Source: Siphonodentalium dalli
Lineage: Eukaryota; Mollusca; Scaphopoda; Gadilida; Siphonodentaliidae
NCBI GenBank assembly: GCA_032622095.1
Contig: CP136067.1
Span: 50,009,899-50,073,898, forward strand
Direction: 5' to 3'
DNA: 64,000 nt
The position numbers and the translations under genes are program-made. The notes below the pieces were generated by a model. It saw nothing but the letters and a program-made list of their open reading frames with translations, was not told the origin of the DNA and did not search any database. Below, piece by piece: positions 23,949 to 34,580 of the stretch (the stretch's first letter is position 1; each line of letters begins with the position of its first letter).

Positions 23949-24689
23949 GTGAAGTTTACATCATCAACGATGTCACATACAAATAACGCGGAACCTGAGA
24001 TAGACAGTCGGTGGATAACGCTAGCCGTTGCTCGGTCTAATAGTTATTATAATATACGTGCGTCGTCGGTCCAACGGCGATTTCAGAGCTTTTGGCAACC
24101 ATGTTCAAAGCTAGAATTCAGACGTATTTAGTGGTCCTAATCTGGTGGCAAATTGCTGGCCATAAATATATCTAATAGCATGCGTACATTCGTGATGTAC
24201 AATAAGAATTATAAAGCGCACATATTCATAATTTTAGGGAATTAAATGGCACAGAAACAGCTAAGATCGACGTGTGTACGTGTTCGTAAGCAGCTAATAA
24301 TTTCATCCATATATATTCGAAATTTCGAGTTGAAAATTTCGACTCGAATTCGAATCGAATTTGACTTTCGAATTGAATCTCGAATCGAATATCGAATATT
24401 CGCAGGACCCTATGGACAGACAGAGTACGGTGACATATTCAAATTCAATTATTGGTACTTGAGTAACAAATTAACAATGCTAGCTAGATAGCTTGCACAT
24501 CTATGATGCACACGTCCAATAACTATGATAACGAACTATGGACGAAACCCGTTGCTGGTCTATTGGTAATCCAACTGGCATTTAGATCTGACCGTTGATA
24601 CTGGACGTACAATGTAAATCGGTGTATTGTGAAATACCAACAGACGCCATAACTCCGGTATAATAATGAATAGACGAACCCAGTATATA

Positions 24690-25165
24690 TTGGTATCATT
24701 ACCCCCGGGCATGCAAGCTGTGCTATTAACATAGCAAATAAAAACAAAATCGGACGATCCAACCCCGAGTTGCAGGGTAAAATGTTCGTACAGACACAAA
24801 ATTGCACAAATTACCGAAGTCCATGAAATAATGATTGTAACTGTAATGAACACCGTAGTATGTGTGTATATTTCCCAAACCTGTACTCTTAACATAGCAA
24901 ATAAAAACAAAATCCGAAGATACACAGTACACCCAAGTTGCAAGGTAAAATGTTCGTATAGACACAAAAATGTGACAAATACGTCGATGCAACAATGATT
25001 GTAACTGTAATGAACGGACGAACACCGTAGTATGTGGGTATCCTTCCCCCAAGCTGGGCTGTCAACATACCAACTGACAGCGAAATGCGATAATCCACAC
25101 CAGAGAGTTACAAGGAGATATGTTCGTACGGACGGACGCACTGCTAGACGGGCGGACGGAACACT
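24690..25165. repeat. ~165-bp tandem repeat, about 3 copies
   Basis: AACATAGCAAATAAAAACAA starts units at about 24728 and 24893, and a diverged form begins near 25064. Each continues with a TTGCA(A/G)GGTAAAATGTTCGTA stretch and ends in ACCGTAGTATGTG. The last unit runs into GGACGGACG-type sequence. A 193-codon minus-strand frame across the array is only the periodic repeat read through. Confidence 0.8.
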
Positions 25166-26289
25166 CTGTAACTATATGAGTATATGCACCAAACCTCCTT
25201 TGGGGATCCGGCGCAGATTAGGAAACACTGGTAACGCCACTGCTGTGGTTAAGGAATTTATTTGACAGGCGAAAAATCGCAATCATTTGAGAGAGATAAA
25301 CAACGTCATTGTTTCTATAGATAGAAAATTGGATGAAGTATCGAACCACGTGCCCGTCCCAATGGGCGTGCCCCCAATCGCTAGCTGACAGATACACACT
25401 TCATAGTGCTCGCTTTCGACAGTCAATGGTATGTCGACCTTAACAATTTTTCTATTCTTAGTTAGAGAACGACCAATGCGTCACACCGGGACCTCGATTC
25501 AGTGCTTGTCTGACTGGGACCTGGATGCAGGACTTGTCTGAATGTGACTCAACGCTTGCGCACATGCAGTCAGGATGAACAACTTTATAAATCAACGATT
25601 TCATTTGGTATATATAAGTGTGCACCCCTGGTTAAAGTAATGTGAAACACCACGAGGTTTTCCGAACGAAATAGCAAATAATCATGCCAAAATAAGTCAT
25701 TTTAATAGATTTGATATCTGATATTTGATAAAAAGTATGTGATGAATACCATTTTGTTATTTTGTGTACTGAACTCAACGATCTGCGAGAAACCTATATA
25801 CCGAAGTATTACTGGGAAAACCCAAACAGAAATAAATTCTACAGACTACTTTCACTGCTTAACATAAGTATATTGAAAAGAGTGAACATTTTCTTAAAAT
25901 TAGCATTTATAAAGTTACCATGAAGCAAGTATTACATTATATTATATATAATGTAAATATTATATGAAATAAACCATTTCAGAAAACATATTCCCAAATG
26001 TATTATCATTATTTGTATTTATTAATATATAATATGATGAACTCATGTATTGATGTATATGTATGTTGTGTATTGTTTGTATAATGCTGTGTAAATAAGT
26101 TGTATGGCATGTTGCAACTTAGATGTTGACTTTGCTAATAAACAATTCAATTCAATTCAATATCCAAATAGTCAGAAAACAGTCATTGTTATAAAAGAAT
26201 TAAACGCAGTGACTATTATTGCCGCAATAATTGCCTAAATGCTTATGCCCAATAATGTGTCCCGAATAATGTCGTAAATATTTACATAC
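25166..26289. other. No gene; (AATTC)n tail near 26145-26160
   Basis: AT-rich. At 26140 an AATAAACAATTCAATTCAAT stretch looks like the 3' tail of a retroelement on the plus strand; its body is not recognisable upstream. Otherwise nothing supportable. Confidence 0.4.
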
Positions 26290-28102
26290 GTGCATGCGTA
26301 TAGTTCAGCCGTTCAGTTGTTGCAGAAGAAGAACATCCCGATATCATTCGATGATCCTGTATATGCCAATTTCATACTGTTACATCTCCGCCCGATTGAA
26401 CTCTCGTCCACGTTGTATAGTTCATTCTAGTATGTGTATGTCTCTCAATGGGCGATATTTTAAGAACATCAAACCGAGGTTTATCATTCTGCCTGTTTAA
26501 CTTAGTTTTCAAAGTTTCGGCACCATTTTTGTTGCTCGCCTTCAGTTCTTGTGATGAGGGTTCCAATCCGTTTTACAATATTCCAGTATTGGTCTCACCA
26601 TGGACATGTACAAGTAGCTAAATGTGTCTGGCTCAAAAATGACGAAAGTTCTCTTGATTATACCCAGAGGTATATATGTGCTACTATATACACACACTGT
26701 TATTATGGCAATCAAACTTTAGTTGCGTATCAATAGTAACTCCCAGATAATTTTGATGTCTTTCTGTCGAATCTGTCATGCTGTATTGAAGGAGAGGGTT
26801 GTTGCATCCAAAGTATACAGCACGTGTATTTGTGAGGAAATAAATTTAAGTTGCCAATTTGTTGACCATTGGTAGACATCATCAATTTTGTTTTGGATGT
26901 TACTTGTATTACGGCTGCCTATCGACAGCAAATATATGTGCATATCTCTTTAACACTATTGTGGCAAGTCATTGATGAATATTATGAACATAATAGGGCC
27001 GTATTATGTTACTTAGAGAGTCTCGAATCCTTGTTACCAAACTGCCTTGTGTGCATTTTGCCTCTCGTGTGGCAACTTATCGAACGCCTTTTCGATGTCT
27101 AGGTATACGGGTTCGCTTCTGTCGAGTTCTGATGTGACGTGTGACTGATATTCCAACAGTTGTGTTTTACATGAACGTTTACTCGTGACGCTCTGTTCAC
27201 ACTCAGTGACTAAGGAATACTGATCCGTGTGTGTGGTGATAGCGTCACTAAAAAACGATTCCACGATCTTACATAATATACAAGTGAGACTCACGGGTCG
27301 GTTGTTACTCGGATCGGATTTCGAACCTTTCTTGAATATACAGGAAACTGTTGCCTTTTTCAAATCTCTGGTAGTTTTCCTTCGCCGAATGATCTATTGA
27401 ATAAAATGCAGAATGGTTTACTGATCTCTGTTACAGTTTCTTTCAAGATCCCAGGTGATATTCCGTCTGGGCCATCACTTTTGAATGGGTTCAGGTTTCT
27501 TAATTTCTACAGCTGTCGGTGTAACGTGTATGTCCGCAATGTATGTTCCGTTTGTTTTATCGTCCAAAACTGGTATGTTAGTCAGATTTTCTTTGATGAA
27601 CACGCTGGAGAAGAAATTGTTTAATATATCCGCCTTTTCTTTGTCTTATCGTGCCATCGTGTTATTCTTCTTGTTTTGGAGATCTGCTATTCCGTTATTG
27701 GTAGCTGTTTTCGCTCATAATTCGTCTTTGCTTCTTTTATCATCCTGTTTGAATTATCTCTAGAAAGTTTGTGCTGGTATAGTAAGTCTGTTCACTCCTC
27801 GCATTCCTGTATCTCTTGCAAGCTTGCCCATTTTTTGTCTGCTTGCACTAAGAACATATTTTGTTGACCACTTGTTCTTCTGTTTCTTAATATTTTGTCG
27901 GATGGAGTTTGGTATGTGTTCCTGCATAAGTTCTCCCAGTTTTTTATATAGTTTTTCCCAGCCAGTGCACATGTCCATAGAAGTAAGAATATCTCATGGT
28001 TCGCTTTTAATTGACCATCGAATAGCACCGTAGTTGTTAAACAATTAACATTTCGTCTGTGGTACTTTCCCTGCTTCGATAATACACGGATCCAATTTAC
28101 AG
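26290..28102 (-). pseudogene. Degenerate CR1/Jockey-type LINE reverse transcriptase
   Basis: Successive minus-strand frames read like a LINE ORF2. A linker with WSTKYVL-type basic sequence occupies about 27980-27760. The RT core follows at 27363-27034 (NNRPVSLTCILCKIVES, then YLDIEKAFDKLPH, the DxxKAFD catalytic region). GPIMFIIFINDLP-like sequence follows near 26990-26960 and a QWSTNWQLKF-type thumb near 26880-26840. A PILEYCKTDWNPHHK-like C-terminal motif lies near 26590-26545. Frameshifts and stops occur between every block. The palindromic Polinton-like element abuts its upstream end at 28103; I could not prove that the LINE resumes at 36716. Confidence 0.8.
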
Positions 28103-28108
28103 AAGACA
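28103..28108. repeat. Left 6-bp target-site duplication (AAGACA)
   Basis: AAGACA immediately precedes the first base of the palindromic element. The same six bases, in direct orientation, follow its last base. Confidence 0.85.
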
Positions 28109-28399
28109 AGAAGAATAGGAGCCTCGTTGCCTTCACATCTAAAAATAGAATCTTTGGGGTCTAAAATTGGTTGTACTAAAATATTCCCAAAATATCAAAA
28201 CCCAAAAATTATTTTTCCAAAAAAAATAAATTCAAAACCCAAATATTTATTTTTTCAAAAAAATTTAAAAATTTCCAAACTTCCAAATTATCAAAACCCA
28301 AAAATTTTAAAACCCCAAAATTTCAAAAGAAAAAATTTCAAAACCCTCAAAATTATTTCTCTAAAAAAAAAAGTTTAAATAAAAAATTTATAACGAGTT

Positions 28400-30238
28400 T
28401 TCGGTTTCTGATAATCTCGATATTAAAAAATGTCGAATGTTAAATTATTTGCGCGTAATATCTTTCGTTATTTTTTTTGTTCAAATATTTTTCATGAAAT
28501 TATTAATCGATGTTTAGAAATAGCTTTATTGGACATTGTGACCATCGATATGAATGCATACATTCCAGTGTTTATCGGACGCAGTTCATATAATTGTCAT
28601 ACCTGAAAATAGACACCATTACTTTTACATAAATAATAAAGAGCGTTTATTCTTTACACTCTCTATCCCATATGACAGGTGTGTATTATCGTGAATTATT
28701 GGAAGTATTGAGATGTACTATGTTGAATCACTAACGGTCGAAAATTGTAATGTGAAATTACAACCCCCAGAATGAATTGTCATATTCGCTGTACACGCAA
28801 TCACACACGCGACATTGGTGGTAACAATGTGTCTTTCACACTTTGCTTTACCAAATGAATTATATTATTTCCCCGTTCACAGTTATATGCTATTCAGAAA
28901 ACATATCGACTTAATGTCTGAACAAACGAGTTAGTATCAATTAAGGTTGATAAACTGTGTCATTCACACGATAATTAGTTATCCAAAACATGCATACATC
29001 CAGGTCACTCAATTATAGACATTGCTTTGATGACATTGTTATAACAACATTACGTAATAACCACTTATCACTCCAGTCACACTTACGAGCATATACCGAA
29101 ACTACAGGTAGCACCGATGATGTAACATTATATCACTGCTATTGTACCAATGATAGGTTCAGACAAGTTCGATGTTTAGAAATAGATAATAACAATTGTA
29201 AAAATGTGCAGATAACTGTATGTAGGCCTACCAGTGGATGAATAGTCTGCCGGAGAAGTACTGTGTAGACAGGTCTTGTCGGTAAGAGATTCAGACGAGA
29301 AGTGAAGGCTCGGCTATTAAAACATAGTAATGCGATAGCGAACATCAAACGAGTCTGCGCACGCATATCTGTCAAAGGATACAATGGCAGTCATTGGTCA
29401 ATTTATCCCCGGTGTCAGCTCAGTACAATAACAGTCATTGGTCAATTTATCCCCGGTGTCAGCTCAGTACACAATCGGCACGAAGCCGGAGGTCATAATT
29501 ACTCTTACGAATTAAGAGCGTTGAACATATACGAAATTATTACACGAATGAACTGAAATTTATATTTCACATCTTACCAACAACAGATACAGACATAGTC
29601 ATAGTGTTATACTATCTTACATGTACCCATGCTATGACATCATTCGAAGGGGCAATACACTCAAGGAGTTAAAGTGACACGAAACAAGGGACGTGATGTA
29701 ATATTGGTGTTTGAATCTTAAAGGAACACAAGACACTCTAAAGGGACACTCATTATGAATGAATGTTAACAATACAAGCGCACGAATGAAGAGCGTTGAA
29801 CATATACGAAATTACTACACGAATGAACTGAAATTTATATTTCACATCTTACCAACAACAGATACAGACATAGGCATAGTGTTATACTATCTTACATGTA
29901 CCCATGCTATGACATACTTAAAGGGGGATAATGCACGCACGGTGTGGAATGTTAAAGTGACACGAAACAAGGGACGTGATGCAATATTGGTGTTTGAATA
30001 TTAAAAGGAACACAAGACACTCTAAAGGGACACTCATTATGAATGAATGTTAACAATACAAGCGCAGTGGTTGAAAGTTAAAATGACAGATCAATATTTA
30101 AGGGTCAAATTTTCGGGCACTTAATGCACCTTTTATCATTACGTATCGTTTCTCACTCTACAATTCCCAATAATCCACACACTCTCTCCCCCCAGCTTAT
30201 AGATATATAACGAAAACGAGAATATCATGTTGATGAAG
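28400..30238. other. Non-coding outer part of the left arm
   Basis: No open frame with a recognisable domain. It contains the duplications described for the arm and the word AAAGGGACACTCATTATGAATG twice. The right arm carries the same sequence inverted (34581-36420). Confidence 0.6.
29514..30063. repeat. 275-bp tandem duplication, left arm
   Basis: AGCGTTGAACATATACGAAA occurs at about 29517 and 29792, and the following sequence is duplicated through AATGTTAACAATACAAGCGC. The copies differ by short indels, so the duplication predates the palindrome; the right arm has both copies mirrored (about 34756-35305). Confidence 0.9.
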
Positions 30239-30244
30239 TTTATT
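30239..30244 (-). terminator. Polyadenylation signal, left ATPase gene
   Basis: AATAAA on the minus strand, 5 bases beyond the stop codon. It mirrors the right-arm signal exactly. Confidence 0.7.
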
Positions 30245-30249
30245 GAAAT

Positions 30250-31980
30250 TTAATCGTCCGAATTGTCATCACTTTCGTCAGAAGTGTCATATGTTACGTC
30301 CATGAATTTTTCTAGCATCGGTTTGTACTTTAATATTGACATTTTCACTGCATCACATTCTCCATAACCATTATTCAAATATTTGTCGACTTTATCCATG
30401 ACTCTGTTGTGCAGAGTCCCATTGCGCAGCTGCAGATACGATACTATTGTCCAAGCATAATCATTCATAAAGTGTATCATATCTTTACTTTTAAGGTCCT
30501 TGTCAGCTTGTTCTTTTGCTTCTGCGTCTTTCGAGCCATTTTCCTTATACGTGTCCACTTTATCACTCCATTCCTCACGTGTTTTATCTCTACTTTCATC
30601 ACACAAACTTTTGAAGTATTCATCTTCATTCAATTTAATTTCCTTATTCTGACTATCATCCGGGTCCTCAGTTAATTTTCGTTTTAACTTATTTTCTTGA
30701 CACCAGTTTTTTACGTGTCTCTGAACATCATAATGATCTGCGAACAAAAGCCCGCATTCATTACAAGGGTACGACATGTCTTCTTGAATGTCTCTGTTTT
30801 GATGGTTCTTCTTATTAATTTCATCGAGCTCACCAGGTGGCCGTATGTCGTTAGTATAGTCATTATGTTGACCCTGGGGCACAATATAATTATATGTTAT
30901 GCCCTTCTGTTGACCGGGGAGTTCTCTGTCATCGTATTTCATCGCATTCTGTTGACCATGGGTCTCAGTGTCTTTTGTATGTTTTTTCATCCCATTCTGT
31001 TCATCTGGGTGTTCTCTGTCTTTTTGGAGATTATATTTCATGCCATTCCATTCACCCCTATGTTGGTTCGTGTCCTCTTTTAGTACATTCTGTCGCAGAC
31101 GTAATGTGTCCGGTGTTGCGGCTTTTAAATCCACCAGTAGGTAACCGTACGGTTCACTCGTCGCTTCCGAAAACTCTCGAACCATACGCTGAGGACATTC
31201 AGGATACATCTGTCTTGATAATGTTGAAATTAATCCCTTGTCGATTGGGTTATTGAACAATACCAAATATTGACAATTTCGTCGTTGCGTTGGATCTTTG
31301 TTGTAGTAGAAATTCTGGTTCAAACTTATCAAAGATAAGTTCAAATGGTGACTTCCTTCGGAATGCAAATCATTAACTCTCTGGTCTTTTGATGAAGTTT
31401 GCATCAAGTCATCGAGTATAACTAGATTTTTATACCGGGGGTTGATAAGAGAATCCAAGTTTGCTGGTATTCCTCGTATAAAGTTGACCTGAGGGGTGAC
31501 GGTATACTTTAATTCGTCATATAGGGGCTGCCAATATTTATAAAACCATATTATTCTGTCAGGTGCGGGTGATATTTTTGAGGCAGACTTTTGTAGCAAG
31601 GTTTTCACGAAGTATGTCTTACCACAAGATGTAGGTCCACTTCCACATGCCGTGAATGGATGCTTGAAAATAAAATCTTCATGGACATTGGCCATTGGAT
31701 CACCAAAGCAGGATGTTATGTCGCTTGGTGCCTGTTGTTGTGGTTGTTGTTGTTGTTGTTGTTGGTGTTGTTGTTGTTGTTGTTGTTGTGGCTGATGTGG
31801 CTGATGATACTGTTGTTGTTGTTGTTGTTGTTGGTGTTGGTGTTGTTGTTGTTGCGGCTGATGATACTGTTGTTGTTGTTGTTGTTGTTGTTCTGAAGGT
31901 GTGTGTTTAACTTTGATATGACGCTTCAAACTATCTTGCCAAGCATAGACACTTAAGCACTCTTCACATTGATACTTCAT
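30250..31980 (-). CDS. Zinc-finger/poly-Q A32-like packaging ATPase, left copy (576 aa)
   Basis: Intact and intronless, the twin of the gene at 32791-34569. A32/FtsK-HerA ATPases pump DNA into capsids in Polintons and related DNA viruses. Order: C2H2 finger (C5, C8, H21, H26); Gln/His-rich tract of about 60 residues; ATPase with Walker A GPTSCGKT, Walker B NLVILDD and the SHH...LNQN region typical of A32 homologues; an YGYLLVDLK segment; short imperfect repeats containing NGMKY-like words; a C2HC finger; a lysine/glutamate-rich helical region; and an acidic end (DTSDESDDNSDD). It is 16 residues shorter than the right copy, all within the glutamine tract. It also differs at three positions: A for P and G for D just after the tract, and D for G in the EEWSDK segment. 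It has its own TATA box and AATAAA. The packaging role is inferred from the family; in this minimal element it may act in trans or have another role. Confidence 0.85.
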   Translation of the reverse strand: MKYQCEECLSVYAWQDSLKRHIKVKHTPSEQQQQQQQQYHQPQQQQHQHQQQQQQQQYHQPHQPQQQQQQQHQQQQQQQPQQQAPSDITSCFGDPMANVHEDFIFKHPFTACGSGPTSCGKTYFVKTLLQKSASKISPAPDRIIWFYKYWQPLYDELKYTVTPQVNFIRGIPANLDSLINPRYKNLVILDDLMQTSSKDQRVNDLHSEGSHHLNLSLISLNQNFYYNKDPTQRRNCQYLVLFNNPIDKGLISTLSRQMYPECPQRMVREFSEATSEPYGYLLVDLKAATPDTLRLRQNVLKEDTNQHRGEWNGMKYNLQKDREHPDEQNGMKKHTKDTETHGQQNAMKYDDRELPGQQKGITYNYIVPQGQHNDYTNDIRPPGELDEINKKNHQNRDIQEDMSYPCNECGLLFADHYDVQRHVKNWCQENKLKRKLTEDPDDSQNKEIKLNEDEYFKSLCDESRDKTREEWSDKVDTYKENGSKDAEAKEQADKDLKSKDMIHFMNDYAWTIVSYLQLRNGTLHNRVMDKVDKYLNNGYGECDAVKMSILKYKPMLEKFMDVTYDTSDESDDNSDD

Positions 31981-32022
31981 TTTCCTATATAATCAGTGAA
32001 ATCGAGCGTTCTTCTATGCACC

Positions 32023-32034
32023 TATATTTATATA
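32023..32034 (-). promoter_or_regulatory. TATA box, left ATPase gene
   Basis: TATATAAATATA on the minus strand, ending 43 bases upstream of the start codon. It is the exact mirror of the right-arm TATA box. Confidence 0.65.
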
Positions 32035-32242
32035 GAACAGAAACAAGGGAAACGTGGTGGACTAGTTAACTAGTTCAGGCTGTCGTTCACAACGTCTCTT
32101 AGTGTTGTTTGTACTGGATACAAATTTATCACATTAGCTACAATACAACCTACCTATCCAAATGTCAATGCAATTATGAGTGATTTCAATATGAACACTC
32201 TATTATATAGATATGTGTAACCAGGTGACTGACATGATGATA

Positions 32243-32528
32243 CAGTTATGCACTAAATAATGGACTGCTTAACCACAGCAGAATTATAGGTAACTTTTCA
32301 GGAGTTAGTCGGAAATATGGCTTGTTGCCATTCATCGGAAAGCTCTCGCCGCCGGCGGACCCCGGCGGCGGCGGCGGCACCGCCGCCGCAGTAAAATACC
32401 GCAATGCCGCCGCCGCCGGCGGCGAGAGCTTTCCGATGAATGGCAACAAGCCATATTTCCGACTAACTCCTGAAAAGTTACCTATAATTCTGCTGTGGTT
32501 AAGCAGTCCATTATTTAGTGCATAACTG
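32243..32528. mobile_element. Palindromised TA-MITE at the axis of the giant palindrome
   Basis: CAGTTATGCACTAAATAATG...CATTATTTAGTGCATAACTG bounded by TA on each side. It is related to the 166-bp MITE at 13148-13313, but here the internal stretch (AGTCGGAAATATGGCTTGTT and on to AAGCTCTC) is present twice in opposite orientation. In the reference copy it is present once. The duplicated halves meet around CTCTC...GAGAG with a GC-rich insert between them. Confidence 0.85.
32347..32424. repeat. GC-rich (GCC/GGC)n block at the palindrome axis
   Basis: About 78 bases of GCC/GGC triplets. The outer 12 bases on each side are mirror-symmetric. The inner ~54 bases are not fully symmetric and include GCAGTAAAATACCGC. 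Its composition resembles the block at 7916-8060. Confidence 0.85.
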
Positions 32529-32736
32529 TATCATCATGTCAGTCACCTGGTTACACATATCTATATAATAGAGTGTTCATATTGAAATCACTCATAATTG
32601 CATTGACATTTGGATAGGTAGGTTGTATTGTAGCTAATGTGATAAATTTGTATCCAGTACAAACAACACTAAGAGACGTTGTGAACGACAGCCTGAACTA
32701 GTTAACTAGTCCACCACGTTTCCCTTGTTTCTGTTC

Positions 32737-32748
32737 TATATAAATATA
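32737..32748 (+). promoter_or_regulatory. TATA box, right ATPase gene
   Basis: TATATAAATATA, ending 43 bases before the start codon and preceded by GTTTCTGTTC. This implies a very short 5' leader, as is common in compact viral-type genes. Confidence 0.65.
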
Positions 32749-32790
32749 GGTGCATAGAAGAACGCTCGATTTCACTGATTATATAGGAAA

Positions 32791-33017
32791 ATGAAGTATC
32801 AATGTGAAGAGTGCTTAAGTGTCTATGCTTGGCAAGATAGTTTGAAGCGTCATATCAAAGTTAAACACACACCTTCAGAACAACAACAACAACAACAACA
32901 ACAACAGTATCATCAGCCGCAACAACAACAACACCAACACCAACAACAACAACAACAACAGTATCATCAGCCACATCAGCCACAACAACAACAACAACAA
33001 CAACATTATCATCAGCC

Positions 33018-33053
<36 letters not shown>

Positions 33054-34569
33054 CCAACAACAACAACAACAACAACCACAACAACAGCCACCAAGCGACA
33101 TAACATCCTGCTTTGATGATCCAATGGCCAATGTCCATGAAGATTTTATTTTCAAGCATCCATTCACGGCATGTGGAAGTGGACCTACATCTTGTGGTAA
33201 GACATACTTCGTGAAAACCTTGCTACAAAAGTCTGCCTCAAAAATATCACCCGCACCTGACAGAATAATATGGTTTTATAAATATTGGCAGCCCCTATAT
33301 GACGAATTAAAGTATACCGTCACCCCTCAGGTCAACTTTATACGAGGAATACCAGCAAACTTGGATTCTCTTATCAACCCCCGGTATAAAAATCTAGTTA
33401 TACTCGATGACTTGATGCAAACTTCATCAAAAGACCAGAGAGTTAATGATTTGCATTCCGAAGGAAGTCACCATTTGAACTTATCTTTGATAAGTTTGAA
33501 CCAGAATTTCTACTACAACAAAGATCCAACGCAACGACGAAATTGTCAATATTTGGTATTGTTCAATAACCCAATCGACAAGGGATTAATTTCAACATTA
33601 TCAAGACAGATGTATCCTGAATGTCCTCAGCGTATGGTTCGAGAGTTTTCGGAAGCGACGAGTGAACCGTACGGTTACCTACTGGTGGATTTAAAAGCCG
33701 CAACACCGGACACATTACGTCTGCGACAGAATGTACTAAAAGAGGACACGAACCAACATAGGGGTGAATGGAATGGCATGAAATATAATCTCCAAAAAGA
33801 CAGAGAACACCCAGATGAACAGAATGGGATGAAAAAACATACAAAAGACACTGAGACCCATGGTCAACAGAATGCGATGAAATACGATGACAGAGAACTC
33901 CCCGGTCAACAGAAGGGCATAACATATAATTATATTGTGCCCCAGGGTCAACATAATGACTATACTAACGACATACGGCCACCTGGTGAGCTCGATGAAA
34001 TTAATAAGAAGAACCATCAAAACAGAGACATTCAAGAAGACATGTCGTACCCTTGTAATGAATGCGGGCTTTTGTTCGCAGATCATTATGATGTTCAGAG
34101 ACACGTAAAAAACTGGTGTCAAGAAAATAAGTTAAAACGAAAATTAACTGAGGACCCGGATGATAGTCAGAATAAGGAAATTAAATTGAATGAAGATGAA
34201 TACTTCAAAAGTTTGTGTGATGAAAGTAGAGATAAAACACGTGAGGAATGGAGTGGTAAAGTGGACACGTATAAGGAAAATGGCTCGAAAGACGCAGAAG
34301 CAAAAGAACAAGCTGACAAGGACCTTAAAAGTAAAGATATGATACACTTTATGAATGATTATGCTTGGACAATAGTATCGTATCTGCAGCTGCGCAATGG
34401 GACTCTGCACAACAGAGTCATGGATAAAGTCGACAAATATTTGAATAATGGTTATGGAGAATGTGATGCAGTGAAAATGTCAATATTAAAGTACAAACCG
34501 ATGCTAGAAAAATTCATGGACGTAACATATGACACTTCTGACGAAAGTGATGACAATTCGGACGATTAA
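32791..34569 (+). CDS. Zinc-finger/poly-Q A32-like packaging ATPase, right copy (592 aa)
   Basis: Intact and intronless. Residues 5-26 form a C2H2 finger (C5-x2-C8-x12-H21-x4-H26). Residues 31-100 are a Gln/His/Pro tract. Residues 105-318 match the A32/FtsK-HerA packaging ATPase pattern: Walker A GPTSCGKT at 131-138, Walker B NLVILDD at 201-207, GSHHLN at 225-230, SLNQN at 235-239, and YGYLLVDLK at 294-302. Residues 325-390 hold imperfect short repeats with GMKY/AMKY words. Residues 422-443 form a C2HC finger (C422, C425, H438, C443). Residues 515-580 form an alpha-helical-looking region (YLQLRNGTLHNRVMDKV), followed by an acidic tail. The start at 32791 is supported by the zinc finger directly after it and the TATA box upstream. 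In Polintons this ATPase packages DNA into capsids; the flanking zinc fingers suggest DNA contact (inference). The gene is divergent from its twin at 30250-31980. Confidence 0.87.
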
Positions 34570-34574
34570 ATTTC

Positions 34575-34580
34575 AATAAA
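34575..34580 (+). terminator. Polyadenylation signal, right ATPase gene
   Basis: AATAAA 5 bases after the stop codon, followed by TTCTCGTTTTCGTT, a plausible downstream U-rich element. Confidence 0.7.

Larger units (their letters stand above)
21441..24409. mobile_element. Possible large element with GGTCCTGCGAAT ends and TCGAAT-rich sub-termini
   Basis: The left end GGTCCTGCGAAT and right end ATTCGCAGGACC are perfect inverses. Both are followed inward by degenerate TCGAATCGAATAT simple sequence (21470-21520 and 24310-24400). I could not find a convincing target duplication, so the two ends may belong to different insertions. The interior contains another inverted-repeat element (22138-23948) and no recognisable transposase. 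Confidence 0.4.
28109..32358. repeat. Left arm of the giant inverted repeat
   Basis: The reverse complement of 32413-36709. Order from the outside inward: terminal sequence; an A/T-rich CCCAAAAATT-type tract (28180-28378); about 1 kb with no coding; a 44-bp-period duplication (29388-29471); a 275-bp tandem duplication (about 29514-30060); the ATPase gene; its promoter; then half of the central MITE. Confidence 0.95.

Noticed and set aside
24560-25141. 193-codon minus-strand frame
   Set aside because: Covers the ~165-bp tandem repeat and encodes a periodic Cys/Tyr/Phe-rich peptide with no family; probably chance.
30409-31256. Other open frames opposite the ATPase gene (88-128 codons), mirrored in the right arm
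   Set aside because: Antisense shadows of the ATPase coding sequence. Presence in both arms is explained by the palindrome, not by selection.
31660-31910. Leu- or Val-rich open frames opposite the glutamine tract (also 32861-33159)
   Set aside because: Antisense reading of CAA/CAG repeats; they exist only because the sense codons are repetitive.
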